Source: Paulinella micropora (Eukaryota > Cercozoa > Imbricatea > Euglyphida > Paulinellidae). From it: a stretch of DNA of 64,000 nucleotides. The notes below the pieces were generated by a model that saw nothing but the letters and a program-made list of their open reading frames with translations, searched no databases and was not told the origin of the DNA. This document shows, piece after piece, positions 54,230 through 63,951 of this stretch. Every line of letters starts with the position of its first letter. The stretch's first letter is position 1. The stretch is from positions 22,501-86,500 of the forward strand of contig WBZZ01006710.1 of the NCBI GenBank assembly GCA_019918135.1, written 5' to 3'. A program made the translations under genes and the position numbers.

Positions 54230-55320
54230 CAGTGGCCCTCTTTCTTGCTCAGTCCTCACTTTGACAAAAATTAAAGAGGCTTCGCGTACTCAGGAATCTC
54301 GATCAGGAGGTTGCTTTGTCCCTGTCCTGGTCTATTCCTCTTCTCAAAAGGAATATAGAGGTGTGTTTTGTAATAGTCTGGGTACTTGTTGAAGAGGCAT
54401 CTTCATCATCATATAATGCCAACTCCTCCCATGTGACTGGGATATGCTTGCTAATATCATCCATCTCCTCTTTGTGATCCTCTGTCAGTGGAGAACCTCC
54501 AGTCTGACTTGCACTGGCTCCTTGTGCACCCCCCCCCCCCACCCCCTGTCAACAGCTTTTCTTCTGCTGCATCTCCTCTTTGCCCTCCTCTTCTCTTTCT
54601 CTCCTCTCTTCAAATTACTCTTCTTCCTCCTCTTCTCACTCATTAGGACCATAATCAGATTGTGTTACATCTTGATCACACTGCTCAGTCTCGTCCTCCA
54701 TCTTATGCCATGAGAGTTTTGTCTGCTCTTTTTTTTTTTTTTTTTTCACCACTTAGAATTTTAATTATTAGTGTGTTTTTTTTCACCACTTAGAATTTTA
54801 ATCATTAGTGTGTTGAACTTGTAGTAAACTCAAAATAAAATGAGACAGAGAAGAAAGGAGAGCAAAACAGAGGTAAAATATAGGCTAATCAAAACAAAAG
54901 CAATAGCAAAGAAAACAAACAGACGCAGGCAAAGCAAGCAAAGAGCAGGAGGAGATATATGAGGAAAGGATGAAACATGCGAAGGCTCAAATAGTAGAAG
55001 ACCGATATATCGCAGGTAAGAAGCTGGTCATATAATGGTCTAAATGCCCGAAGCGTTTACTTGCCCGGATCCTTGACCCCCCCTAGTGTTCATGAGGACT
55101 TATGGAGGGAAGGATGCACGTAAGGCTCATACAAGGACGAAGAGCTTAGCACGCCTCGGGCATGTAGCTCATTGAATACTGACCACATACCCGAGACATA
55201 CTAATCTCACTACCATTGTAGGCCAAAACATGCATCCCTCCCCCACATAGCCCCCCGCAAGCACACAAACCATATAAGCAAAATAAATATAAATACACAA
55301 AAGCAGACATACAACGTTAA
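54230..55320. other. Low-complexity host DNA
   Basis: Pyrimidine-rich (54500-54640), a poly-T run (about 54729-54746), a 37-bp tandem duplication (54744-54814), then purine-rich sequence. A minus-strand frame at 54303-54542 (ISKHIPVTWEELALYD) faintly recalls a death-domain exon but cannot be supported. Confidence 0.5.
54744..54814. repeat. 37-bp tandem duplication
   Basis: TTTCACCACTTAGAATTTTA... occurs at 54744-54777 and again at 54781-54814 with one T/C difference, next to a poly-T run. Confidence 0.8.
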
Positions 55321-55461
55321 CATATATACATATATAAAGAATATATATACATATATATATATATATGCACATACACACACAAACACACACACACATATAT
55401 ACATATATATATATGTTTATATATTTATATAAACATACATTATATATATACATAAATATAT
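55321..55461. repeat. AT/CA microsatellite
   Basis: Long runs of TA and CA dinucleotides with interruptions, directly next to the large palindrome at 55462. Open frames here are artefacts of the repeat. Confidence 0.85.
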
Positions 55462-55860
55462 ATCATTTATGTATATAAAATTGTCCATTCAAGTATTAAA
55501 TACAAGCAGAAAAACAGAAAAACACACACAGGAAGACATAAAAAACGACATAGGAAGCACAAAAACATACCCTTGTTTTACAAAAAAAACGACAAACTAA
55601 GCACACTAAGAGAGATTTAGACAAAATAACGACAAAAACCATATAGACGTAGTTTATATATAATCTTATGAAATAAAATGATATTTTTGTCGTTATTTTG
55701 TCTAAATCTCTCTTAGTGTGCTTAGTTTGTCGTTTTTTTGTAAAACAAGGGTATGTTTTTGTGCTTCCTATGTCGTTTTTTATGTCTTCCTGTTGTGTTT
55801 TTCTGTTTTTCTGTGCTTGTTTTTAATACTTGAATGGACAAGTTTATATACATAAATGAT
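55462..55860. repeat. 399-bp palindrome (fold-back repeat)
   Basis: The arm 55462-55638 is the reverse complement of 55684-55860 with few mismatches, around a 45-base centre. Both ends are ATCATTTATG/CATAAATGAT. Internal landmarks are TCTCTCTTAGTGTGCTTAG and its complement. No coding capacity. It may be a fold-back transposon, a MITE, or two fused TIRs of a lost element. Confidence 0.85.
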
Positions 55861-56204
55861 CATCAAACACAAATGGGGGGAAGGGGGGGAAGGGGCGATA
55901 CACATGAAACATACAAAAGAAAAATATTTTTTGCGACACTGCGACAAAAAAGTGAAATTCTGTCGCAACCTCTGCGACACTGCGACACCGCCGTGTTTTG
56001 GTGTCGCATGGTCATATTCGCGGAAATAGAATTTCTAGAATTCTGAAATATTCCATTCTTTTCCTTTTTTATTTGGCCAAGATGCAAATTTCCAAAATTG
56101 GTGGCACCGGCTCAGTCATAACGATATTATTTTGCTAATGTGATCAAAAATGGAGAGATTTTACATATTCAACATTAGGATCTGTTTTTTCCTGCTTCTG
56201 TTTG
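55861..56204. other. Gene-free stretch with GCGACACTGCGACA motifs
   Basis: Contains G-runs and repeated GCGACACTGCGACA on both strands around 55930-56010. No gene is seen. Confidence 0.4.
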
Positions 56205-56505
56205 AGATATTCTTCTTGTATTTATCTAATATTTCCTTATTAGTGTCTCTGTATTTCTTTTGTTGCTCTTGAATTTTGTCCTTATTTACTATGATTTATA
56301 ATATTCCCTTCGTTGTTTATTTTTCTTATCCTTATTTGCTTCTCTGTATTTCTTTTGATGCCCTTTAATTTTGTCCTTATTATTATGTCTATAATTTGCT
56401 CTATATTCTTTGATTTTCTCTTTATTGTTTTCTCTATATCGTTGCTGTCTTGGATATATCATGGAGGTTGAATACCGGCTTTATTTCTTCTATGGTGGAA
56501 CTCAT
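56205..56505 (-). pseudogene. Fragment of a charged-repeat protein
   Basis: From an ATG at 56505 (MSSTIEEIKPVF) the frame soon stops. A neighbouring frame encodes RYRENNKEKIKEYRANYRH and KKYREANKDKK, the same kind of charged repeats as in the tails of the GIY-YIG proteins of element 2. Probably the remains of such a gene next to the third virus-like element. Confidence 0.4.
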
Positions 56506-56988
56506 TGGTATATACAATGTATAGTATGCTTAATATATAATTCAATGAGCAAACGAAAGGGTGAATAGAAGAGCAGGGCGAGTGTAATTGTCTTCTCCTA
56601 TTTTTGGCCAACCCCATGGTTGGCCGTGTCCAAGTAGATTTTTTGAAGGTTGGACACTTTTTGATTATTAAATTTCAATATTTATTATATTCTTCTTCTT
56701 CCTATTAATTTTTTTATATTGTCCAGGGTGTCCGACCGTTTATTAAGAATTAGAAAAAAAAAATTGTCTCTACCCGAAAGTAAATATACCATAATATAAT
56801 TTCCCAGCAGTGGTGGTTGGACACGGACAATTGGCCTTGATTAATACTAACACGAATTGTCGCACTTAGACTGCTTATTACCTCTCTTAGCCGTCCGAGT
56901 GGTTTTCAACGACATTTTTGTATTTCTGGCGGGGGGTAGAATTTCTATTTAAAATAATTAAAATAATATAATTATATATAGGAACATA
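56506..56988. other. Non-coding stretch with inverted repeat
   Basis: Contains GGCCAACCCCATGGTTGGCC (56606-56625), an 8-base perfect stem, and related TTGGCC/GGACAC words nearby. No gene is seen. The left end of the third element probably lies here, but no TIR partner was found. Confidence 0.4.
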
Positions 56989-57216
56989 ATGCAGAGGAAA
57001 CCTCAATTCACCAAGGAAAAAATCGTTCAACGGAAAAGGGAAAGGGCGAAAGCATTTTTGAAGGTTCATCCCGATAAGAATAGGGCAAACGCCAAAGCAT
57101 ACTATTATAAGAACCAAGAGAGGATAAAATCATTGCGGAGGGAGAAATATGAAAAACGAAAAACAGAATTGCTTGAATTAAGGGCTTTTCGTGATAGTAT
57201 CTTAAACAATATATAA
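56989..57216 (+). CDS. Small basic helical protein
   Basis: 75 residues, relative of 1405-1608 in element 1 through AKAYYYKNQERIKSLRREKYEKRK. Lys/Arg-rich with a PDKNRAN turn. Preceded by ATTATATATAGGAACATA, the same class of TATA motif as in the intact Polintons. DNA binding is inferred from charge only. Confidence 0.55.
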   Translation: MQRKPQFTKEKIVQRKRERAKAFLKVHPDKNRANAKAYYYKNQERIKSLRREKYEKRKTELLELRAFRDSILNNI

Positions 57217-57405
57217 TTTATTTTATATATAAAATATATATGCTATTATATAAACCATGGACATCTCTCACCGCCGATCGTATTGGACATATGAAGACTT
57301 ACAACTCCATTTGGATTACGTGAATGGAAATTATTTTCTAAATCTAGTCAATTCAGTTTCATTTATATCACCGATGGAAAGTGGAACACGGACGACTGGA
57401 AACTT

Positions 57406-57768
57406 ATGAAAAGTATAGAAAAAGGGAAAGAACAATATTGTTGTTGCTCACACGAGATTACAAAGAATTACATCATTAAAAATGTAAAAAACTGGAATGA
57501 AATGGTGCTGGGCTCTGAATGTATCAAGCGATTTAAGAACGATAAAATGAAAGAAGACCTATCATTGCTCATCCGCACCCTTGACAATCCAAACTTTAAA
57601 TTTTGTTGTTATTGTAATAGCAACAGGGCGATTCCAAAAAAGGTCGTGGAAAAGTATCCAAACAGAGACAAGTATTATCATAAAACCTGCTTAATAAATA
57701 GATTGAAGTATTGCGAATTTTGCGGACATTTCAAAGGATTTAGTAGATGCGGGTGCTTGAATAAGTAA
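57406..57768 (+). CDS. Zinc-binding protein of giant-virus type
   Basis: 120 codons. It has CCCSHEITKNYIIKN followed by GSECIKRF, a pattern (C-x-C...I...Y.I.N...GS-x-CI.KF) frequent in large DNA viruses. Then come FCCYCNSNRAIPKK, YHKTCL and YCEFCGHFKGFSRCGC, making at least two zinc ribbons. Coding sequence continues upstream in the same frame (ITDGKWNTDDWKL near 57355-57405), so the true start lies earlier or is lost. Function unknown. Confidence 0.55.
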   Translation: MKSIEKGKEQYCCCSHEITKNYIIKNVKNWNEMVLGSECIKRFKNDKMKEDLSLLIRTLDNPNFKFCCYCNSNRAIPKKVVEKYPNRDKYYHKTCLINRLKYCEFCGHFKGFSRCGCLNK

Positions 57769-57902
57769 AAAAAGAAATTATTTTTTTCATAACTATATAT
57801 GAAAAATTATAATTTCCTATTAAGGACTATAGCGTACATGGGTATACAAGTACATAGAATATCTATTTATTTTATAAAAAAAAATCCGAGTGACTATATA
57901 AT

Positions 57903-58792
57903 ATGACCGCACCGACACTGACCAATGATCAATGGCATTGGAAACAAGAAGAAGCGCTGAGAGATAAACCCCAAGATGCTGTTCTTATCAAGTGGGGAAA
58001 TAAACAATTCACCACTATGCCATGCCAAGAGGATTTCGTTGAATTGATTGAAAAAACGCCCGATGAACAAAAGCAATACTATGAAGTATTAATGGAAAAC
58101 AAACCCCAACGAATGTTTGCCGACATTGATGGCGATGAATTATCAATCTCACGCAAAAAAATGTATGAGCGGTGGAACACACTTATGGAAAACGTATTTA
58201 CTAATGTAGGCTTGAAGTATAATCCCAAAAAGGCCAAATACTTAGACGCGAGCAAGAATGGTAAAATGTCGTCCATTTTTCTTACAATAACGGCCTGGTA
58301 TTTGACAACTGCGAAACACAAAAAGAGTTTTGGAAGTATGTGGAAGTGGTGATTGAAAAAGATTACCCCGACCTCTGTTTCACATTTGAACGAGCCGACA
58401 AGAATATTGAGTTGCGAACCATACTTGATATTTCCGTGTATAACAAAAACAGGGCTTTCCGCACTATCTACTCTCATAAAGAGGATAGCGATCGTGTTTT
58501 GCTTCCATATTCGTATACCCCAAAAACAAACACCTTGAAATTGCTACAAGATGTGGAAATAGACGATTATTTTATTATGCCCCCCGATGATAATACATTT
58601 TACGACATTAAAATTCCCGAATATACAACTTTGAAGCGATATCAACATATCACATTGGACGAAATACGCGAAATTATACTCAGCAAAATACCAAATGTAG
58701 AAATTGTTGAAATAAAGCAGAGAATGTTTGTTATAAAAACCAAGGGGACGCGAGTATGTATTATAAACGGGGAAGAAAATAAAAAAATGTAG
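57903..58792 (+). pseudogene. Primase part of a primase-helicase, frameshifted
   Basis: 57903-58352 opens with MTAPTLTNDQWHWKQEEAL and contains RMFADIDGDELSI, which fits the catalytic DxD motif of archaeo-eukaryotic primases. A one-base shift near 58270-58280 breaks it. The continuation (58340-58792: CFTFERADKNIELRTILDISVYN, FRTIYSHK) is in another frame. The start has TATATAAT directly upstream. In virophages and Polinton-like viruses such domains precede an SF3 helicase, as here. Confidence 0.65.
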
Positions 58793-58850
58793 TATGGAGA
58801 AGAGACGTGCTGTATTTCTACTGCCACGATAGTACGTAATATCAACACGA

Positions 58851-59969
58851 TTGATGACCTACGACGACTCGCCAGCGAATGTAATAATTTGGAAAAATTT
58901 TAAAGAGTTGATAGATACTGCTTTGGCTTGGATGAATAAATCATATACTTTTGCTAACTTAGCAAAGCCAACTATAATTGAAGAATATGTTGATTCCAAA
59001 GTTAAGGAGGTATTCCGCTGCAAGACGGAATCAGCGATGGAATCATTCTTCAAAAACAAAAGAGTAAAAACCAACTTATCAAAGGAGGACTGGATAGCAC
59101 TAGGCAAATCCCCCGCCACATTGAATGTTGTTGATTTGTATAAAATATGGACTACACACCCGAAAAGACGCGAAGTGAATGATGTAATCTTTGATCCAAA
59201 AGCATACTTTGATAATAATAAACAAGGGTTTTATAACTTGTTTAAGGGTTTTGAAATTCCAGCGGACACATTAGGAGACGTGAAATCATTCACGGCAGAA
59301 GAAGAAAAAAATGAAGCATTCTTTCAACATATCCTAAACAGATGGTGTGGAGGAAGGCAGGACATATATAAACAGGTGCTTGATATGTTTGCGAGTATCT
59401 ACCAAAAGCCGTGGCAAAAACTACATTTATCATTAGTTTTGACAAGCACTGAACGAGCAGGTAAGGGTATTATTCTTGAAATATTCAAAGACATAATAGG
59501 TGCCTATTATTACTTCCAGCCGTCTGACGTTAAAGAAATTTTAGGTGATTTTAATGCGCAACTCGCAAAAGCAATCGTAGTATTTATGGACGAAATGGTC
59601 TGGGGTGGTGATAAAGAACGAGCGGGAACAATTACGAAACTTGTATCAGAAAACACGCTCACTCTTAAACAAAAATATTTACCAAATCTAACATTAGAAA
59701 ATATGTTATTCTTGGTACTTGCTTCAAACGAAGAATGGGTAGTGCCGGCGGGAACCACTGAGCAACGATGGCTCGTCCTTGAAGTTTCTGATGAACTGGC
59801 ACTTATGAAACAAGACGAAAAGAGAAAAGTGATTGCGGATATTAGATTTATTGACAGGCAACGACTGGCGAAGTTTCTCCTTGAAAGAGACCTTAGCGAG
59901 TTTAATGACCGCGAAACAATCATCACAAAGGGGTTGCGAGAACAAAAAGTGAATCTCTTTCAAAATTGA
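58851..59969 (+). pseudogene. SF3 (D5-like) helicase part
   Basis: 372 codons. Walker A-like TSTERAGKGIILEIF, Walker B IVVFMDEMVWGGDKER, then LASNEEWVVPAG and TTEQRWLVLEV, in the order expected of superfamily 3 helicases. The upstream part is the linker region to the primase. The frame is lost at both ends (about 58790-58850 and 59960), so it is one piece of a single gene of about 800 codons. It would unwind DNA for viral replication. Confidence 0.72.
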
Positions 59970-60289
59970 GAAAGTGGTGGTTGGATTGTTTGAACTTAGG
60001 ATATATTACAAACCAATTTCCAGGAATTCATTTTGGTGAAGAAGTTTCAAAAGAAATATTGTATGATGTGTATAAAGCAAATGCAAATGATCCGCACACT
60101 TCGCGGGTCAGTTTCTGGACTAGTCTTAGAAAACTAATGCCAAATATGGTAGAAAAGAAAAAAACAATCGAAGAGGGCATAATAATTAAATACGTAGATT
60201 TACCAACCTTAGAAGAATGCAAAAATCAATGGAAGGTTATTTACGGCGATAATGAATGGGCTTTTGACGACAACGACGACGATGAATAA
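59966..60289 (+). pseudogene. C-terminal domain of the primase-helicase
   Basis: 107 codons joined to the helicase by a one-base shift at 59955-59966. It includes RKWWLDCLNLGYI, SRVSFWTSLRKLMP and an acidic end (DDNDDDE), a layout common for the C-terminal DNA-binding part of D5-like proteins. Confidence 0.6.
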
Positions 60290-60322
60290 ACAATATAAAA
60301 ATGTTTTTTTTTTTGTTATGCT

Positions 60323-60330
60323 TATATATA
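60323..60330 (+). promoter_or_regulatory. TATATATA motif before 60333
   Basis: CTTATATATACC ends directly before the ATG at 60333, as before the homologous gene at 5039 in element 1. Confidence 0.55.
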
Positions 60331-60332
60331 CC

Positions 60333-60758
60333 ATGGCAACCAAAAAAGATTATCTAAGCCAAATAGAAAAATGGACTCATTTAAGTAGCGATATTAAACT
60401 GCCAACAAGCAAATCGCTTAAACCTGATATCGTCGCATTTTACGAAAAATACCGACTTGAGCAAAATCAAGAGGGTGATAATGTTGAAGTTTTATTGCCT
60501 TCCATTGATACATTGAAGAAGGTCGTTTTTCATGGCAAACCAGAAACAACAGAGGAATTTACACCCTTTAAAGAAAGTGATTTGAAGGAAACTGGCATCA
60601 CCGAAATCAAAACTAATGTGGGAGAAGAACTGGCGAAAAAAGAATTGCTAGTTTTAGAAACAAAAGAGGAACCCGCACCAACGAAGGAAAAGAAAACACC
60701 GATTAAAGCGAAGCGAAATCCGCCCGAGAACGGGTATAGTTGCTATGAAATAATATAA
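60333..60758 (+). CDS. Homologue of the element 1 protein at 5039
   Basis: 141 residues from the ATG at 60333 (MATKKDYLSQIEKW). It shares KPDIVAFYEKYR, FTPFKESDLKETGITEIK and NVGEEL with 5039-5452, but not the C-terminal GKYKGK domain. Instead it ends in a Lys/Pro-rich tail (KEKKTPIKAKRNPPENG). An upstream extension to 60252 is not credible because the TATA motif lies within it. Confidence 0.6.
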   Translation: MATKKDYLSQIEKWTHLSSDIKLPTSKSLKPDIVAFYEKYRLEQNQEGDNVEVLLPSIDTLKKVVFHGKPETTEEFTPFKESDLKETGITEIKTNVGEELAKKELLVLETKEEPAPTKEKKTPIKAKRNPPENGYSCYEII

Positions 60759-60766
60759 CTGCACAT

Positions 60767-61003
60767 TTGAAAGTATCAAAAGACCCGTTTAATTTCTTGT
60801 ATATGAAAGTGGAAGACCGCACCATAATGCAGGAGGATATGAAGAAATGGAACGAGAGTAGATACGCACACATACCACCCGACCAACGTCCTATTCTTAA
60901 ATATGGTAAGTTAGATTATAAGACATTTTTCCGCGATGTCTTATCTCAACACGAAGGCAAAGTAACAACATTAAAAGATATGTATGACAGGTTTCATATG
61001 TAA
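60767..61003 (+). CDS. Short protein, possibly a frameshifted tail
   Basis: 78 codons in the frame after 60333-60758. There is no ATG at the start of the open region, and the first ATG is at about 60803. Sequence: KYGKLDYKTFFRDVL and EGKVTTLKDMYDRFHM. It may be the displaced C-terminus of the preceding gene or a separate small gene. Confidence 0.35.
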   Translation: MKVSKDPFNFLYMKVEDRTIMQEDMKKWNESRYAHIPPDQRPILKYGKLDYKTFFRDVLSQHEGKVTTLKDMYDRFHM

Positions 61004-61638
61004 TCAGCAGTCAGTGCTATATCTTTCATAACATCAATTTTGAAAAATGATGGGTTAAATGAAACAGGCTTGTCGGAGTTTCTTGATTTATAATAAACAT
61101 TCAATGAAATGTTCGCGCCTTCTGCACAGGTTACAGAAACTCTGTTAGTTGGATAAGTTTCAATACGACCCGTTTTTTTAACCGTTTGTCCGCTTATATC
61201 ATTACTAGGAGCCGTAATCTGCCATCCTAAAAGAACTTGTGTTGTGGTTGCTTTTTGAACAATCCATTTGCAACTATATTCTTCATTAGTAAAAGCAGGA
61301 AAATAATCGGTTATCTCTGTATCAAGACTATAAGCATATGTGCCATCATAAAAATAGAATTGAAATGGAAAGGAACCATTTCCCACTGGATTTGCGGCCA
61401 TTGTTAAACAGCCCGAAAAAGAAACAATTATGGATTGACCAACTGCTAAATTGGATATTGTTTTGCTACCAACTCCAGATGTGTCAAGAGTTGTAATTGA
61501 TGTGCCAGACATGCTTGATCTAAGTGCTGTAGAGTTATACACATTTTGAATAACTCGTGTCAGTGTTGGAGTAGCAGTGACTGCAATAGTTTTAGTATCT
61601 ATTGATTGTTGTTCTTGTGATCGGCCGAATATATTCAT
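60994..61638 (-). CDS. Possible structural protein of the third element
   Basis: 214 residues from the ATG at 61638 (MNIFGRSQEQQSIDTKTI). Thr/Ser/Val-rich and beta-strand-like, with FQFYFYDGTYAYSL and a regular alternation of hydrophobic residues, but no known motif. The start chosen matches the TATA-like TTGTAGTATATAGTTT upstream, shared with the divergent fibre gene at 61684. A virion surface or capsid role is plausible by context. Confidence 0.5.
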   Translation of the reverse strand: MNIFGRSQEQQSIDTKTIAVTATPTLTRVIQNVYNSTALRSSMSGTSITTLDTSGVGSKTISNLAVGQSIIVSFSGCLTMAANPVGNGSFPFQFYFYDGTYAYSLDTEITDYFPAFTNEEYSCKWIVQKATTTQVLLGWQITAPSNDISGQTVKKTGRIETYPTNRVSVTCAEGANISLNVYYKSRNSDKPVSFNPSFFKIDVMKDIALTADYI

Positions 61639-61683
61639 ATTTTTTAAACTATATACTACAATATAAAATAATTCTGTTAAAAT

Positions 61684-62232
61684 ATGAACCATTTAGGAAA
61701 TCCATGGACATATCATTTTTACGGCTCTGTGATAGTGGATGAGGATTTAGAAATTAATGGTGTATTATATGGTGATCACATTGAAGCAAACTCAATACAA
61801 GCAAAGACAGACGACATAACAATATCATCGCGAAATAATAACTCCTCTTTGTTGATATCTGATACTGATTATGTGTCAATTAATAACGAATACGATTTAC
61901 CATTAGCGGACGGCACGGCTAATGAAGTATTAAAAACAGATGAGTTAGGCAATACTTTATTTGCTACATTCTCTTCAAGTTATATAAGCGACTTTGAATT
62001 AGATAAATTAGCGGATGTAACAATAACAGGCACACCCAACAGCAATCAATTGCTTATTTATAGCACGAGGCAATGGAGAAATACGACATCACCCTTTCTA
62101 AGATTAGATGGAATTTTCAATATGACGGGAACATTAAATATGGGAGGGCAAAACATAACAAATGTAAATCTTGTGGATGGCATTGATGTTTCTGTTCTTG
62201 ATGGCTCGGTGGTTAAAGTTTCCGAATCGTAG
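61684..62232 (+). pseudogene. Fibre protein N-terminus, truncated
   Basis: About 178 viral codons. MNHLGNPWTYHFYGSVIV is a new N-terminus, then TPNSNQLLIYSTRQWRN, FLRLDGIFNM and GGQNITNVNLVDGIDVSVLDGSVVK, closely like the fibres of elements 1 and 2. The match stops at about 62218, after GSVVK, where retroelement sequence begins. The final residues are read from that sequence. Confidence 0.72.
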
Positions 62233-62387
62233 TTTCGAATTTACAAGTAAAGAGAACAAAAAGCTTTATTGGCCTAACCATCCGAACTCGTCGGAAGAGT
62301 GTGGAAGGGAAAGGGCTAGGCTCAAATATTTCAGTCCATCAAGTTTACAAACACTTCCAGTTGGCGGCTCTGATGTACACTCGGAAC

Positions 62388-63544
62388 TCAAAAACAGCCG
62401 CACCTAAAAACTTGAGGACTGAAACTTAACATTACAAAGACCTCCACCAACTTGAGCCTAGCGACTACCCCCTCCCCCCCCCCACCCCCAATAGCTTTTT
62501 GCTCTGCAACAAGCTCGGCCATCCTGGCGCCCACATACAGACGAAAGCAGAACGAAGACCAACAACCAGCACGCATGATCGAGGAATCTGATGCGCCGAG
62601 CGAGAAGAGACGAGCTGCTCCACCACGACGAAGCGAGATCCCGTTGAAACGACGACCAGTCGCTACCCCCGCCTTCTGAAGAAGCTCTCGAGCAGTATTA
62701 ACGAACGTAGAGCGGTCCAGCGGAGAATTATCGGCGAGACGGAAGTAGGGGTAGTTGCCGGCCAGAGGAAGCTTGAAAGCATCCCGACTGGACTCAAAGA
62801 TCTTCTTCCACGCGTGGGGACAGACGAGCGGGTTTTCTTGCTCGGCAAGGCCAACATCGCACCCGCGCCGGAACGGATCTTGTTTGGCGCCATCGAGAGT
62901 TACCATGATGAGACTCATGTCGTCGACCAGGCGCATACGAAGAAAATAATTAACTAAGAAGCGGCAAGTGGCCAGAGATCCTGAAGCAACCAATTCTCCT
63001 ACACGAAAGAGACCGAAGAAGCCCCAGACCGCAACCGTAACAACCGTGATCCAAAGGTGGCGTGTAGACTTCGGGACATTGCGACTTTTGACGATACCAA
63101 AAGTGTAACTTGCCATGGCTTCTAACATAGGGAGCTCCAAGGTAAGACGACTATCGAGCTTAGTACGTTTGCTACGCTTGATTCCACGCCACGCCATTTC
63201 CACGAAGTGGTTCTCAGTGGGATCGTCTAAACTCAACCGGAGGCAAAAGTCACAGATGGCATACATGTACACCTTACAGGTGACACGGACATGAACTGCC
63301 TCAGCCAAACGAGAAAAAGAACAATGAGCACTGGGTCAGGTTGCCACCAGACAGGAGACCAACGCTCCGTCGAGTAAGCAGAGCAGAAAGAACGCAACTT
63401 CCGGATAGCGGAGCTGTAGGCGGCGCTGGTGCTGTATGAAACGGAACACGCCATGACTTCCATCGCTGAGGTGACGAGCCAAGCAAACTCCGTTGTTGCT
63501 GCAGAGGACGCAAAGAAGGCCCGGATGGGTTCGACTTGCACCAA
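62388..63544 (-). pseudogene. Tyrosine recombinase of the second retroelement
   Basis: The N-terminal domain (63233-63544) has YSTSAAYSSAIRKLRSFCSAY. The catalytic domain (62388-63308) has Arg in GLFRVGELV, LRRGGAARLFSLGASDSSIMRAGCW carrying the second Arg, and Tyr in FRLYVGARM. The two parts are in different frames with an overlap around 63233-63308, so one shift is present. The recombinase would integrate the circular cDNA. A C-run/G-run at 62471-62488 lies near its C-terminus. Confidence 0.72.
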
Positions 63545-63951
63545 GTTGCGATCGCTTGAGCCATCTGCGCACGGGCCAACAAATCGACAAGGTTAAGGCG
63601 TTCGCGCGGCTCTTGCGAGGCAGAAACAGAAACGCCAAGGAGAGCAAGCTTAGAAGTCCACCGGTCAATAAGGCTCTGAATGTTTGCCCGTGGCGAGTAA
63701 CAAGAGTTAAGGCAGTGAGCGGCCGGGGAGCAGTCTGTAACGATATGGAACTTCTTGAAACCCAGGGCGACCGCAAACTCATGGGCAGCAACGTAAGCGC
63801 TAAACAACTCTCGCATAAGGGACGAGGCGACTAAAGACTCTGAGCGCAGATCGGCTAACTCTTCATTGGACCAACAGCGAGAAGAGAAGTAGCCTTTGGA
63901 ACGAGAGGGGGCCATGACGATGGCACCCCTGCCCCACTGCGAACCATCCAC
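63301..63951 (-). CDS. RNase H domain of the second retroelement
   Basis: 216 codons open to the right, with no natural start visible. DGSQWGRGAIV, Glu in RELFSAYVAAHEF, Asp in IVTDCSPAAHCL and the final Asp in RLNLVDLLAR give the RNase H acidic set. The last part runs out of frame relative to the recombinase. It probably continues from an RT outside the window. Confidence 0.68.
   Translation of the reverse strand: MDGSQWGRGAIVMAPSRSKGYFSSRCWSNEELADLRSESLVASSLMRELFSAYVAAHEFAVALGFKKFHIVTDCSPAAHCLNSCYSPRANIQSLIDRWTSKLALLGVSVSASQEPRERLNLVDLLARAQMAQAIATWCKSNPSGPSLRPLQQQRSLLGSSPQRWKSWRVPFHTAPAPPTAPLSGSCVLSALLTRRSVGLLSGGNLTQCSLFFFSFG

Larger units (their letters stand above)
56941..62218. mobile_element. 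Remnant of a third virus-like element
   Basis: Genes in order: small basic protein, zinc-binding protein, primase-SF3 helicase in pieces, a KKDYL protein, a small protein, a minus-strand structural-type protein and the N-terminus of a fibre. The KKDYL protein matches element 1's 5039-5452. The fibre matches the element 1 and 2 fibres (NQLLIYSTRQWRN, LVDGIDVSVLD). It uses a primase-helicase where the other two use PolB. The right part is replaced by a YR retroelement from about 62219, so no capsid genes remain. The left limit is approximate. Confidence 0.65.

Noticed and set aside
54303..54542. Possible death-domain exon on the minus strand
   Set aside because: Only a short stretch (VTWEELALY) recalls the family, no splice context can be shown, and the region is low-complexity.
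55169..55453. Minus-strand frames rich in Tyr, Ile, Cys and Val
   Set aside because: Translations of the TA/CA microsatellite.
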